Both the position numbers and the translations under genes were made by a program. This document shows, piece by piece, positions 45,501 to 57,722 of a DNA stretch of 64,000 nt. Below the pieces are notes generated by a model. The model saw nothing but the letters and a program-made list of their open reading frames with translations, did no database searches and had not been told where the DNA came from. Numbering within the stretch: position 1 is the first letter of the stretch; the number at the start of each line of letters is the position of its first letter. The DNA is from Primulina eburnea (lineage: Eukaryota; Streptophyta; Magnoliopsida; Lamiales; Gesneriaceae), in NCBI RefSeq assembly GCF_022965805.1, contig NW_027331510.1:744001-808000 (forward strand). Direction: 5' to 3'.

Positions 45501-48500
45501 ACAATGGGAACAACTTCATGCTCCTCATCACTTTCCAGAATCGACTGCTTAGCTGTGTCTCCATTTTGATTTGGCATTTCATGAGCATCCTCATCATTAT
45601 GTGTTGGCTGTTCACATGCATCATCATTATTTTGAGTCGGCTGCTCGTGTACATCACCATTGATCCGAGTGATGTGCTCATGTACATCACTATCATTATT
45701 TTGATTTGGATGTTCATGAAGCCAACTAGATTGATTCTGTTGCCATTTTTTGCCACTAAGAGGATTATTTTGAGGGGATTGCTTCCAACATAGCTGCACA
45801 TTTAAGACTTCACTTTAATACCAATGACATGCAAGGTTGTCAAAGTCAGTATTAAGTAAATAAGACTACTCACCAATCCCTTTGGTAGGCCATCCACCAT
45901 ATTACATTCAGAAAGCGCTTGGTGTTTTTTCCACTTTTGCTGTAAGATCGAGGCACTCAGTTTTTAACACCAAAAAAGTGGTGGGGGCCGAGAAAAGTGT
46001 GATCACTTACAAGTCCTTTTGATTGGCCATCGACCTTTTTCCTTTCAGCGTTAGCTTGGTCCTCTTTCCAATTTCGCTGCAAAATTAAGCCAGTCATATC
46101 CAACATACTTTGAATTACTGGTACAAGTGAACTCTTAAGTTATGTATTTGACAGCTTACAAGACCCTCTGATTCGCAGACTGCATTTTTCTTTTGTATAT
46201 TTGCCATTTCCCTCATCCATCCCCTTTTCGCATATTTCCGCCTGGCACTTCTACTTGGAACCTGCACATGCACATAGTAAATACATTCAGATTCTGGCTT
46301 ATCGTGGAAAATAGAACACAATCAAGCAGTATAGTCGATGGTGAACCGATTCAAAATCGCAGTTGGGTCACAAAAAATAAAATTTTAATCACATGCATCA
46401 TGCATCCTAAGAGATAAATCACAAGGATGAAAATTGAAAGTGCAGAACAGTTCACATCGAAACAATTAGGAAATGAATCAAGGAAAGCTAAAAGTACATG
46501 CTGGGTTCAGTGAAAGGGGTTTTCAAGAGAGAAGCAGATTTTTTATTCACACAAAACTCCTAAATTATATGATTCTTGGAAGGAATCATCATGCTGTGCT
46601 CTTGGAATCATCATAAGTCATAACAACTGGTACCAACCAGATAGAAGAACTACACCATTCAACACTTTGTTCTCTAAAAGCTACAACATAACGAAATAAA
46701 GATCACTTTACAGCTAATAGGAGATAACCTTTTTAGTTTCCTTTGAGGCAATTTTGGTATCCTCAATTGCCTTGTCATTCTTTTGAACTTCACCATTTCT
46801 AGAAATGTTATAGCAGAACAAAGATATGAGAAATTCTATAAAAAAGAGATGGTATAAACAATAAGGCTACGGATAGAGATGGATTGTGTACATCGAAGTT
46901 AATGGAAAAGAAAAGAGGATGAGACTATTCTGAACTTGGGATTTAAAATTAGTCTGATATAATAACTTTAATAAAAAAACTCTAGGAATTTAAAAGGCTA
47001 TGGATTAACTGACCGCTTCATGCCATCCACAGGCAAATCACTCTTGTCAAGTGGGGCAGGACTTTCCTCATTGTTTTCCATGTTATCTTTGGCATCATAA
47101 TCAGTTTTTTCCTCCTTTTGAGAAAGGCTTTTCTGTATTGTAAGGACTCCCTGATGAGAGTTTTCGATTTTTTCTATGTGAACATTGTCAGCAACAATCT
47201 GAGAGGCCTTAGCCCGCTGTTTCTTCCTCCTATGTTGAAAAGAAAAGGAAGGTGTATGAATTTCAACAGAACCATGAAGAGTAAAGAGTGTGATCAGAAC
47301 TAAAGCCATGCCTGTTTGTGTAAAATTAATGCAAGGGAAAGAGCAGGTACTTAGAGCCTTGGAGTTTCACTGATGCTTTCCTTTTTCGATTTCTTGGATC
47401 AGCATTTCCACCAGAAGGACCTTCCATATCTTCCAAAACATTTTCATCTTCCTAGTCATATTCAACTTCAGGGTCATCATCACTCTCAGAACCTCCTTTT
47501 TCTTTCTCAAATTCCTCACTTGCCAAAAGCAAGACACCATTTGGCACATAATGATTCTACATGGCTCTCAGTTCCTCAAAAGCATCAGCGTTATCATTTC
47601 CCTTGATAGATAAAATTTCTCTCCTCTTCCTGACTCTAATTCCACACATGCAACAGTAAAAATCATAATCATATCTTCTGCATTTCTGATTGCAAACCAC
47701 CTTTTGAACTAACCTGATAATTTCATTATCATTCAAAAGGAAAGTTGATTCAAATGATGGCAACCCAAAGCCAGACATCTGAAAGAAATATTAAGAAACA
47801 ACGAGACCAAAAAGTATCGTAAAAAATATCCTCTACATATAAAATGTGAGCGTCATTTCAAACTCATAATTGAAATACTAAAAAACCAAATATAAAACGA
47901 AGTATTTTGTTTCTTTAAGCTTAATTATAATCACCATTTTCAGTAAGGAAGGTCAATTCTTGTGAAGAAAACGGCTGGATGTAAGCTGTTTCCTTACCGC
48001 GTCACATCCAGAATCAAAATAATTAACTCTTTTCCAAGATAAAAAGTACTTAAACTAAAAAATATAGGCAACGAATCAACAAAACGACCAGGAGAACCTG
48101 AAGGACATAGAAAGAATTTTGGAAAGAATAGGGAAAAACAAAAGCATATATGAATCGCAACAAAATTATCATAAACCAAAGCCGGAGCTATTAAATTATT
48201 TGGCAAACCAAAAAAGCATGCATGTAAAAGAATTTTACATGTATGAATTAACTCTATAGCAGGAAGTGGAATATACACATCTACACACTACGCTAAACAA
48301 TAAAATCAAGAGAGACACAGCACATTCTTGCTCGGTTTGCGCAAAATCTTTCAAACCAAAAGATTTTTCAGTAGACATCCACACCAATTAAGAGCAAAAG
48401 TAAATCATAAGATCACGTTCCTGGTGTCAAATCAAAAGCAGAAACTTGTGAGCTGCCGATCCCATAAATCCTGAGCGTGAATTGCATACATGGATTAAAC

Positions 48501-48740
48501 AAATATATAAACAAAGCGTGGGGATTTTTTTAAAAAACAATTTACCGAAAGGAGAAGGCCATGAGGGCAAGATTGGTGGAGCCGGAAAGCCTGGAGCAGA
48601 TGCGAGGCAACATCGGAAACGGTGACGTGTTGGCGCGGTTTCAACAGTACCCAGCTCCGATTCAAGCCCTCTAACTTCTGGGGTTCGCTCAGTATGTCAT
48701 CATCTTCGAAAACCAGTCGGATTCTCTTGGTGTCCTCCAT
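42595..48740 (-). pseudogene. COIL: Coilin gene, 16 exons, two in-frame TAG codons in exon 3
   Basis: Coilin is the scaffold protein of nuclear Cajal bodies. Exons, minus strand: 48740-48546, 47778-47714, 47635-47351, 47229-47014, 46798-46729, 46261-46160, 46076-46011, 45939-45874, 45793-45460, 45054-45029, 44009-43812, 43642-43571, 43481-43335, 43241-43076, 42989-42942, 42857-42595. Together they give 2319 nt, exactly 773 codons. All junctions have GT/AG ends and matching phases. Diagnostic parts: N-terminal RIRLVFEDDDILS and SCPHGLLLS; VLLLASEEFEKEKGG; basic PSRSARRKYAKRGW; VPIVIRPGHIRFEP; QWNGITSKKKGQKWG; Tudor-like GDLLAYRILELSTTWTPEIS; C-terminal WDQISEALDAKKEKVSQ. Plant coilin is usually near 600 residues, so this one is long, mainly through exons 7-9. 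TAG occurs at 47559-47557 (codon 113) and 47454-47452 (codon 148). Either the gene died recently, or these two bases are errors or alleles. Confidence 0.9.
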
Positions 48741-50524
48741 AGCCCAGAGCTAATTCTTCCAATGCTCACTCAGTTCTAGGAATTTGATTTCTCTTTTTAT
48801 ATGGTTCGCTCTACACCATTCAGATTATATAGTAATTGATACTAATTAGCCATATTTTAAGGTTTTGTGCTTTTAAGTTTGAGTGAGTATCACGTGACGG
48901 ATCAACCTTACTCATATTCACGATAAAAAGTAATATTCTTAGCATAAAAAGTAATACTTTTTATGGGTGATCCAAATAAGAGATCCGTCTCACAAATATG
49001 ATCCGTGAGACCGTCTCACACAAATTTTTACCTTTAAGTTTTTAACTTCTCTCTTGTTTCTTTTCTTTCGTTATAATATTTATTGTGGCTGCTATTTTAA
49101 TAGCAATATACAGTTTTGTGACAAACTTATTATTAAGCTAAATGAAGTATTGCAGCATAAAAATTTATCATTGCCAATGTGAAACGATTTGGGCAACTCG
49201 ATTGAATCCTACAAGATCGAGCTGACAATAAACTTTGCTAGCATCTTCCAGCTCCATGCAACGTAACTGATTTGGCTTCTTTTTTTTGGTTCTATGATGG
49301 CAGTCAAACAACCAAGAAACTTCAGAATTGTGATACATTAATGTTAATGGAGATGACACTTTTTGCATCATTATTTGTGTTGACATTCATATTTTTCCAA
49401 TAAACAAAATTACTAAGTTATGGCAATTGGCAACGTCGTAGGGAGTGTAAAAAATGAGAAAATTATCGCTTCATTCCCTTGCAGTCTTGAAACCGGTCTC
49501 ATAGACCCCTGCAAGCGACAAATGAGTATATGTCAGCCACAATGAATTACAGCAGGAAGAGACCACAATTGAAGAATAGAATGATATAATACTAGAAACT
49601 GAAGTAGAAGTGTAAAACAGTAAGTATGGATTCTCTCTCCCTACTTTATTTTACCAGGAACTTTGAACAGCTTGAACTATGGACAAAATTATACATTTGT
49701 CGATCCATGAGAAGATTTGTGATTAACTGTGGAGAGCGGCTGAGACACCGTGAAAACACTGGTGATCAATGAGAAGATTAATAGTAGAGGAGAAAGAAAA
49801 TATAGGTGGAAATTGGATCTCAACCTTCCCATGTTGGTATGTTTTTGGATCAAGAGTACTGAGGGTGGATTACATGCGCATGCATGTTATGTATGATATT
49901 TATATTGCTAATGGTCCCATCAAAAGAACTACTTAACTTTGTTAATCATCATCGTATATGTCTAAGAATTAAATTAATTAATGAAACGACTCCAATTAAT
50001 TATTTGTATAATTGTTTAGCACATTTTCTACGTTTTTAATAAAGTAGAAGACATGTATGATTGATGTTTGGTAACACGTCAAGAAATATAACGTGGAAAG
50101 ATTGTGAAGGCTCATTTCATGCTTAAAAATTAAAATTAGAAAAATGAAATATACCACGCATCACTTTTGTGATAATACTTACAAGCAATGTATCTATATA
50201 AATCATAAAAAGCATTATTAACCAACCTTGAAAAATATAATAATTTAAAAAAATTAAAAATTTAAAAATAAAAGGTCCCCTACATGTGCGTGTTTGAGAA
50301 ATAAATTAGATTAATGTCAGGGAAACAATTTAGCCTTCTCCTCCTCCTCCTCCTAGCTCTGGCATCCCCGACTGTCTCACCTGTGCAGACATTTGTCTTC
50401 TCCAGCGACCTTTTTGTTTGCAAAAGTAAATCTTTTCTTGTGGGAAAATGTAGCTTCTCTTTCCTTTCTTGTAGATTTTGTTTCTTTTTATTATTGGAAA
50501 GAAGAAGAGAGACGCGCACTCTGG
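48741..50524. promoter_or_regulatory. Divergent intergenic region between coilin and GLE1
   Basis: About 1.8 kb separates the two start codons, which face away from each other, so both promoters should be here. No specific element is clear. It holds a MITE-like repeat (about 48870-49035). A 72-codon minus frame at 49168-49386 is not recognised. Confidence 0.55.
48870..49035. mobile_element. Small non-autonomous (MITE-like) repeat
   Basis: Ends resemble each other in inverted orientation (TCACGTGACGGATCA on the left, GATCCGTGAGACCGTCTCAC on the right), with an internal AAAAAGTAATA/TACTTTTTATG inverted pair. The GTGAGACGGTCTCACGGATC type end is common in eudicot genomes from memory. Family not determined. 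Confidence 0.5.
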
Positions 50525-53500
50525 ATGATGGAGTTGTCAAAATTCAGGGGAGCCGTTAATTTGGAACTTCGATGTCCACCACATATTAATGGAATGACGG
50601 AGGATCCACAACCTGATTGGAACTTTGACAACTTACTATCAGAGCTTGATACGATTGAAAAGAAGCTCATCGCGAATTTAGATCTTCATGTACCTTTTGA
50701 CAAGAAACAGCCTAGGTAAATTTTTTATTTTGCTTCATTATATGAAGTTTATTGGTGATAACTTGTTTTACTCATTCAGAAACTTGAGAGCTTCAAATGA
50801 GAATTATTGCAGCACAGGGGGATTTGTGACGCATGTGTCAGATCATGGATTGGGTTTTTCTGATAGTGACACGGAAGAAGAGGTTGTTAACACATCCATG
50901 TTTTCAGGCAGAAGATTTGGTTTCGATGAATTCTATATGAGGTTTGTACTTGACTACTTATCAAATAAGAAATAAGTGAAATACTTGAAGTGCAAATCAC
51001 TCATTACGAAGTATTATCTCCATATTCCAACTTATTGTTTTCGTAGTTTTTGTTATGAGGCCATCTTCCCCTCCTTGTAAGTGAAAAATTGAATCATTTA
51101 TCTTTCTCATATCTATCACTATGTGAATGAGATGGAAATATTATCATAGAGTGAATTTCGGAAAGATTTATTAAACAATAAACATTACCATGTTGATTAC
51201 TCCATTGTATGAAATACAATTTTTTTCTGGTAAAATTCTTGTTGTTTCTGCAAGGACTTATTTTTTCGATTAATAGGCTTGTTGGATTAAATACTCATTA
51301 TTTTCCCTTCATGATTAACAAGTTGACATGTTCCTTAATTCTTAGTGTACACCAGGTTGTTGATCACCCTTTTTTTTGCTTGCCGTGATGATTCTGATTA
51401 TGAGTTGTCTGTTGATGCTCAATGTCATTTGATGGATAAAGTGGGATTAACAGAAGGTGCACTCCATGAGCTAAATCATGAATTTCAGCTTTGTGTTTCG
51501 GTGAGTAGACATACTTGATGTGTGTGTGATGATTTGAGAAAAGGATATCAACGAGGTTAACAACTCTGAACTCTCTTTTTCCATCAACTCTAATTTTCAT
51601 GATGGATTAGTGCGTGTTTGATCTTAATTTTTTCATTTATTCTTTTAACATCATGGGACTAATAGTTGTTGACCTTTCTTCCCATTTTTCTGACAACAGG
51701 AGAAAGTGAGAAATAAAATATCAATCTTAGAGACAAATTTGGTTACGGAGAATGAGAAGTTTGCTTCTGAAATTGCTAATATATCGATAAGCATAAAAGA
51801 ACACAGCAAGAGAGGGGGCGAAAATTTGATTTGCAGTATCAACATACAATGTACGACCTTTTAAATTGCATACCTCGACTCTTAATTTTCGTTATGTTTC
51901 ATATATTTAAATGTTGAAATGGGTTTGAGACCCGGCATATTTTATGTATGCTATGAAGATGTTCTTTCTTTTAGCAACTTCCTTTGGAGTTTCTCCTATA
52001 ATAAGTGGCTGCTTGAAAGCCAATTTGGAAACTCTTCCTTTTGAAAAATCTTATATCTGTAGTTGTACTACCTGATAACTCATAGTATCTATTGGTAATG
52101 GGAAGTAACACTTATCTTGTAATTGACTATCTGACAAAACTCATCAGATTTGTTACTGTTTTGAGATTATAAAGTTCCATGACACTTGTGACAATTGGAA
52201 GGTCATTAAGGTGTACATATATGATTGGCATATGAATTCAATTTATCTGAAAATTGTTTAAACTATCTATGATCTACATCTCAATTATGATGACCTTGAT
52301 ATGATTTTTCACGGCTCAGAAATTCTTTCAAGTGTTTAGCGAGGCTTTCAAGGTTGAGTTCCTATTATGTCTACTCCGATAATTTGAATAGAATGAGAAT
52401 ACTGTGGTTAAGACTTTATTGAATTATGGCAATGCAGAAGCACTTGATAATCACCTTACAGCTGTACAAAGAGATCATGAGCACATATCACAACTAGAAG
52501 AGAAAAGAATAAGAGACGACGCAGCTCGTGAAGAGGCTAAACGGAAAGAGAAGGCTCTCATAGAAGAAAAAATACGTCAAGAAATGATCAAAGTTGAAGA
52601 AGAGGTTCTTTCCGCACCTATATCATTTAAATATTTTTTGTATCTAAACATGATGTATGCTTATTGGCGTTCATCGTCTATATAATCCTTTTATTTCTTT
52701 TTCTGTTACGGCAACTAGATAATCTTATCTCAAATTAAGACAGCCCTTACTGTAATAGAAAAATGATTCTATTGAATTCATAAATATTTTCATGAGCCTT
52801 TGGGAATTTGTTTTTCCCCCGTGGAAATGAGGCAGATGTGACAGACATTCATATATGTATGGTTTTTCTGTCCTTTACTTCTTATGTACAAACATAAAAA
52901 CGAGAACAAACTTTTAATTGATGAAAAATCTTCAGATATCCCAGCATGGTATTGTCTTCCATATCTTACTGTCATGTTGTGTATGCATCTATCTGAAAGT
53001 TTCCAAGCATTGGAAAATTGCTCAGAAAGAAATTGTTTCTAAATTATACACCAAATGATGGATGATCAATTTCATGCATTTGATTTGCCAAGAAAAACAG
53101 TTGTAGCTATGTGAATATGCATCCATCGTCCACGATTTGTTTCGTATCTTAAATAACTGTTTTTTTTTCTGGTATTTTTGGATCAATGTAGGCTAGGTTA
53201 CAAGCTGAGACAGCTGAAATGGCTGAAGTGGCTGCCGAAGCTGAGAAGCAGTATGTTGAAGAAAAGAAACAAGCTGTTGAAGCAGCTGCAACCAAAAATG
53301 ATGTTGAAACTTTAAGAAATGGTGTTCTCATGGTACTGGATTATTCGAAGGAAACTCTTGGGCAGGTTGCGGCTACAGTGTCTAACTATAAGAAACAGGT
53401 TCCATTATCAGGTATTTGGGGATTCTGTTATGTTGATAAATAAGAATTTTCATTTTGTCCCCCATTCTAATCTGAAGTTTGACTGAGTCTATTTGACAGA

Positions 53501-53809
53501 AAGACATATGACCAGAACTTCAAAAAATGCTTTAGAATTGGAGGATAAAAGACTACAGATTTATGAAAAGTTGACGTCTGAAAATGAGGCTATTAAAGGA
53601 AGTTCTAATCAGGTAAATCATTATGGATTATTCGAATTTCAAATTCTTAGATTACTGTATTGTACATTTAAATATCTTAACAGGTTTATAGAATCATTTG
53701 TCCAAAATAAGTAAGGCACATAAGGTGGTCGCAACTCTGAAAAGATCACTGCATGCTAGAGTAAATTGTGTTTGGTGGTTCTTAGGATTCATTATCTGTC
53801 TGTAATGTT
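50525..53809 (+). pseudogene. GLE1: GLE1 (nuclear pore mRNA export factor), N-terminal half, cut by element 3
   Basis: GLE1 activates the DEAD-box helicase that releases mRNA at the cytoplasmic side of the nuclear pore. Exons read: 50525-50715 (two adjacent ATGs, NLELRCPPHINGMTEDPQP), 50780-50941, about 51400-51500, 51700-about 51850, 52392-52604 (coiled coil: EALDNHLTAVQRDHEHISQ, EAKRKEKALIEEKIRQE), 53192-53398 (AETAEMAEVAAEAEKQ) and about 53500-53612 (KNALELEDKRLQIYEKL). A remnant at about 53683-53760 reads HLSKISKAHK only if a stop is skipped. The junctions from exon 4 to 5 and 6 to 7 do not keep one frame in my reading, and the C-terminal GLE1 domain is absent because element 3 begins at 53810. 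The missing exons might lie beyond the window. The 5' end of this locus is the source type for the antisense fragments in the array. Confidence 0.82.
52797..52860 (+). repeat. GLE1 intron segment shared with the array units
   Basis: The reverse complement of this stretch (GGAAATG...GTGACAGACATTCATATAT region) matches the part of each array unit containing ATGTCTGTCACATCTACC. It is 2 kb downstream of the other GLE1 segment found in the same units. Confidence 0.75.
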
Positions 53810-55285
53810 TGATCGAACAAAACTTGCACAGTGAATAGTCCCAAAATTTGTTTTATAATCAAAAGCTCGATTTAGATATCGCAAGTGCACGATAGTCAAG
53901 TTATAATAAACGTAAGTGAATACGAGTATCGTTCCACAAGGACTGCGTTACAATATCTTTATTTTCAAGTAAATTTCTTTAGCAACGATAGATTGAGTTG
54001 GTGATTAAACTAAAGTGAATTTAATAACTAAAATAATTAAAATGCAAGAACAAATAATCAAGAAATCAATGATTAAATTGGATGAAAATCAAATGAGAAA
54101 CGAATTTGTTGGGAATTATCAGTTCACCTACCGCTCGTGTTCAAATAATTATACTCGACTTTTACTCGTGCATTCGACGGAATTCCCTAGACTAATTAAT
54201 ATACTCTGTCGAGCTATATTAATACTAATCATAAACATGCAGTAATCAAGTATCCTCAATTATTTAACAGTTCACGATTGCATTACGTTCTATGGAATCC
54301 ACTAGCTTTCATCCGGGTGAATTATCACTATCGACACGTATCCAATTCCGTATATCTACTAAAATTGTAAATCTGTGGTCTATACGATTCGATCCTATTG
54401 TCAATTATTCTATCGAAATCATCAACAACATGAAATAGTCAAGGGAAGTTAGCTAGACTCCAATTGAAATAAGAAAGCACAAAAGCATAAACAAATCACT
54501 CATAAAAACGTCGCTAAATAATGTTCAACAACGAGTACGGGGTAGGATCCCCTCAAATCCCAACAAATCTAAAGTTTAGCCACTAAAATTCATAATAACA
54601 AAGCAACAATCTAAGAATTAAAAACTGAATAATGAAAATACTAAAGATGACGACAGATGACGGCCACGACGCGTGGAAATCTCGAAGTCTTCGAAATCTC
54701 CTTTGCTCCTAGCCTTTTCTCCAAGAAATCTGATGAAAGTGATGAAAAATCGCCCAAAACACCGCCTCCCTCGTGTATTAGGTCTATGGTGTAGAATAGA
54801 GTCCTCAAAACTTGGAAACAAATCTTCTTTGATCTCGTCGCTCGCTAGGGCGACCACTTTTTACCGCTGGGGCGAGTGGTTCTCGAATTAAAATCATCGG
54901 CCATGTCCATGGTCTCGCTGGGGCGGTCACTTTTGACCGCCCTAGCGAGAGGTTCGCGCAAATACTCCTCGGCTGGATTAAAATTCTCGCTGGGGCGGTC
55001 ACTTTTGACCGCCCTAGCGAGACACTCGCGCATCAACTACTCGATCAACTTAAAATGCTCGCTGGGGCGGACACTTTCGACCGCCCTAGCGAGATCTCTT
55101 CGCTGCTGTGCCAAATAAAATCCCACTTTTCGGTCCAATTCCTACAAAACAACCACAAAATACACGAGATCAGCCATATGCTAAATAATGATAGAAAAAT
55201 GCTAAATTAAACTAAAACAAACTAATATGATGCATGAATGCGACTCGAAAACAACACTAAAAACACGTAAAAACGAGTCCTATCA
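53810..55285 (-). repeat. 3' LTR of element 3, 1476 bp
   Basis: Read on the minus strand it begins TGATAGGACTCG and ends CGATCA. The other LTR copy starts at 63901. Contains three full hairpins and one weaker one at 54835-55093. Confidence 0.88.
54835..55093. repeat. GC-rich hairpin cluster in LTR, family D
   Basis: 36-bp hairpins at 54914-54949, 54986-55021 and 55058-55093: arms CTCGCTGGGGCGGTCA and TGACCGCCCTAGCGAG with loop CTTT, centred 72 bp apart. A weaker copy is at 54847-54882. Confidence 0.9.
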
Positions 55286-55298
55286 ACCCCCTCATACT
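55286..55298 (-). other. Polypurine tract of element 3
   Basis: AGTATGAGGGGGT on the minus strand, immediately before the TG that opens the 3' LTR. Confidence 0.82.
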
Positions 55299-56600
55299 AA
55301 CCTTTTGCTCGCCCTCGAGTAAAATAGGTTAAAGCACGAGATTCTAACAAACTCAACAAACACAAAAAAAAAAAGAAAACTCAACCAAGAAAAAAAACTA
55401 ACACGAGTAAATGTCAATGGTGAGTTAACAGCGTTTATGTTCATGCCTCAGTTTACTTTCCCATAACCAATCAAGTCAAATCACAACCGAATACTTATTC
55501 TCATCTACACATAAATTTCGACACTAATTTGAACGTGTGTGTGTGTCATGATGGGTCTAGTCATTCGTACTTCAAATAGATCAATTATCAAATCATGCGA
55601 GTCACTCAATTAACACTTCAATACAAGTCTCATTAGCATGCATCCCCGTGTCCATTCATCACTAGCCACAAATTGAACTTTATTCAGCTTTTAAGTACAG
55701 ATAAGGGTGTCGAAAAGAAGGAAAATAAGCTCAAGTGGCTAAAAATTGGGAGTACACCGATCATTTTCATTGTGCAATCGTCAAGACTTTTCGTCTGACT
55801 TTCCTCGTCTCCTTACATCTCCAACTTTTAGCCTAGGAATAGAATTTCATTCCTTTTATTTCGGCTCCCCCTCACCTTACATCTCCTTCTTTTTTTTCTT
55901 TTTCTTATTTTTTTTTAATTGCACAATTTTACACCTGTACTCCCTAGGCTAAGAATATAATACTTTGGATCACGGCTGGTTAGGAGTATGACATTGTAAT
56001 TCAGTGCAATGGAAAAGAGGTAAATGTAAAGTTCAAGGCAAATCAAATTTTCTCATTCCAGGTCCCAATTAGCGACTTGTTTTCACGGGTTTACATGCCA
56101 AATCAACTCACAAATGATGCAGTTCAAGTTAACCACACAGAATTTTCAAATTTCACCATTATTCCTACAAAGTTCTAGTCCCCACACATGTGTGCTCAAA
56201 AGGTTCAAATTTTGTACCAAAATTCATGCTTTAACAATCAAGAGTATCATTCACGACATGACCCAATCAACTCTTTTGTAACCTATCAATTCAAATCATC
56301 ATTGGCTTATAAACGATGTCTTCTCACCATTTACGACACCCAACAAAAGAAATCAACATAAACGACACCAAACAAAAAAAATGCAACGAAACTAAACCAA
56401 TTACTAAACAATCAAAGCAATAACCAATTAACTAAACAACCAAAACAATCTACCCACCCCCTCATACTAGAGTTGTGCCATGCCCTCATAGCACAAAACG
56501 AAACAAAGACTAAAAACATAAAAACGAATGAATGCAAATGCAATGACAAAACAAAAAAAAATAAAAATAAAAAGAAAGGGGAAACAGTGAACTCCCCTGA
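55299..56600. other. Non-coding spacer between env-like ORF and 3' LTR
   Basis: AT-rich, with no coding region recognised. It contains a second copy of the polypurine tract (56456-56468). The CT-rich stretch at about 55790-55930 is low-complexity. Confidence 0.65.
56456..56468 (-). other. Second, internal polypurine tract copy
   Basis: The same 13 bases AGTATGAGGGGGT as the tract at the LTR edge, 1170 bp upstream on the element strand and just after the end of the env-like ORF. Confidence 0.7.
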
Positions 56601-57722
56601 TCAGAAATCCTCATCCTCGTCATGCTCAGGTGGTGGGACTCCCTCGTCAGCCGGTGGCGGCATAGGATAATGGTACTGGAACTGGAAGGTTGGCGGGTAT
56701 GCGGGTACAGGTGGCCGGCCGGATGTGTCGATGCCCAAATGCGTGGAGATCCCCTGTACCAAGTACTCGACGTTCTGAATATGAGCTTGATTGACGGCCT
56801 GATACTCAGTCTGATAAGTGGCCCAAGCGCCCAATTCGTTGATGCGATCTCGCATGGCATGGCGGCGTGGCTGCGGAGGTGGCTGTGCTGCTCCCCCATA
56901 ATCGAAAAATACATCCTCGGGCAGCTCTGCCTGTCTCTTCTCCCTCTTGGATCGATAAAGAGCGTCATCGATAGCTCTCATCGGTGGTAGCCACTCATCA
57001 TCATCGGCAAATATCACCCCCGCTCGGGCACATAGCTCAGACACGATCGTCGGAAAATAAAACGCCAAATTGCTGCTGTGTATGCACATGTTGAGCTGTC
57101 CAAAGATGAGTCTGCCCACATCAATCGCCATCCCAGTCTGGATGGCATACAGAACAACCGCCCGCTCACGCTGGACATCACTCGTATGCCCAACCGGCAT
57201 CAATCTCTTAGATAGAAACGCATACCACATCGCCGCGTCCACTCTCAAAAATTTTTCAAGAAAAACCGTATACGTCCCCGGTTGTTTCCACGTGGTGCCC
57301 GGATAACAGAGTGTGTGAATAATCAAATTATAATTCGGGTTAAGTACCCACGCCTGAAACTCAGAGTCATCCACCGACGGTAAACCCAGCAAGTCATTGA
57401 TAGTTCTCGAATCATACGGGACTAGACGCCCCCGCACCGATGCCTTATGCTCACTCCCCTCCGGAGCATTGGCATAGAATTCACGTACAACCGGAACCAT
57501 CGCGGCATTCGGTTGTGCTAAAAAATTACTCCACCCTCGTCCCTCTACTAAGACTTCCGGAAAATAACGAATAACAGATGTAGTAAACCCTCACTCCGGG
57601 ATTGGTTTTCTATGTAGTTTAGCATGCTCAAACCGCTCCCGAGCTTTCTCATTAACAAAATTAGACGGAGTCGAACGAGAACTAGAGGCACCGTGAGTTA
57701 CCTTAGACCGTTTAGGTGCCAT
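56601..57722 (-). pseudogene. Env-like ORF of the Athila element, nonsense at codon 44
   Basis: From ATG at 57722 (MAPKRSKVTHG) the frame continues to 56601, 373 codons before the normal stop, broken by TGA at 57593-57591 in PIPE-stop-GFTT (probably from CGA). The part after the stop contains GRGWSNFL, REFYANAPEG, NDLLGLP and CARAGVIFADDDEW, typical of the plant-specific domain often labelled putative plant transposon protein and found in the third ORF of Athila-like elements. No clear membrane segment was seen. The C-terminus is proline-rich and acidic. Its function is unknown, and calling it env-like follows convention, not evidence of an envelope protein. Confidence 0.82.

Noticed and set aside
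47452..47560. A hidden intron in coilin exon 3 that would remove both TAG codons (GT at 47560, AG ending at 47452)
   Set aside because: It would be 109 bp, which shifts the frame, and it would remove the conserved VLLLASEEF stretch.
49168..49386. 72-codon minus-strand frame in the coilin-GLE1 interval
   Set aside because: No recognised family; it may be an old repeat fragment.
56601..57722. Env-like ORF as a true viral envelope protein
   Set aside because: I see no signal peptide, fusion peptide or clear membrane segment. The domain is the plant-specific one usual in Athila third ORFs.
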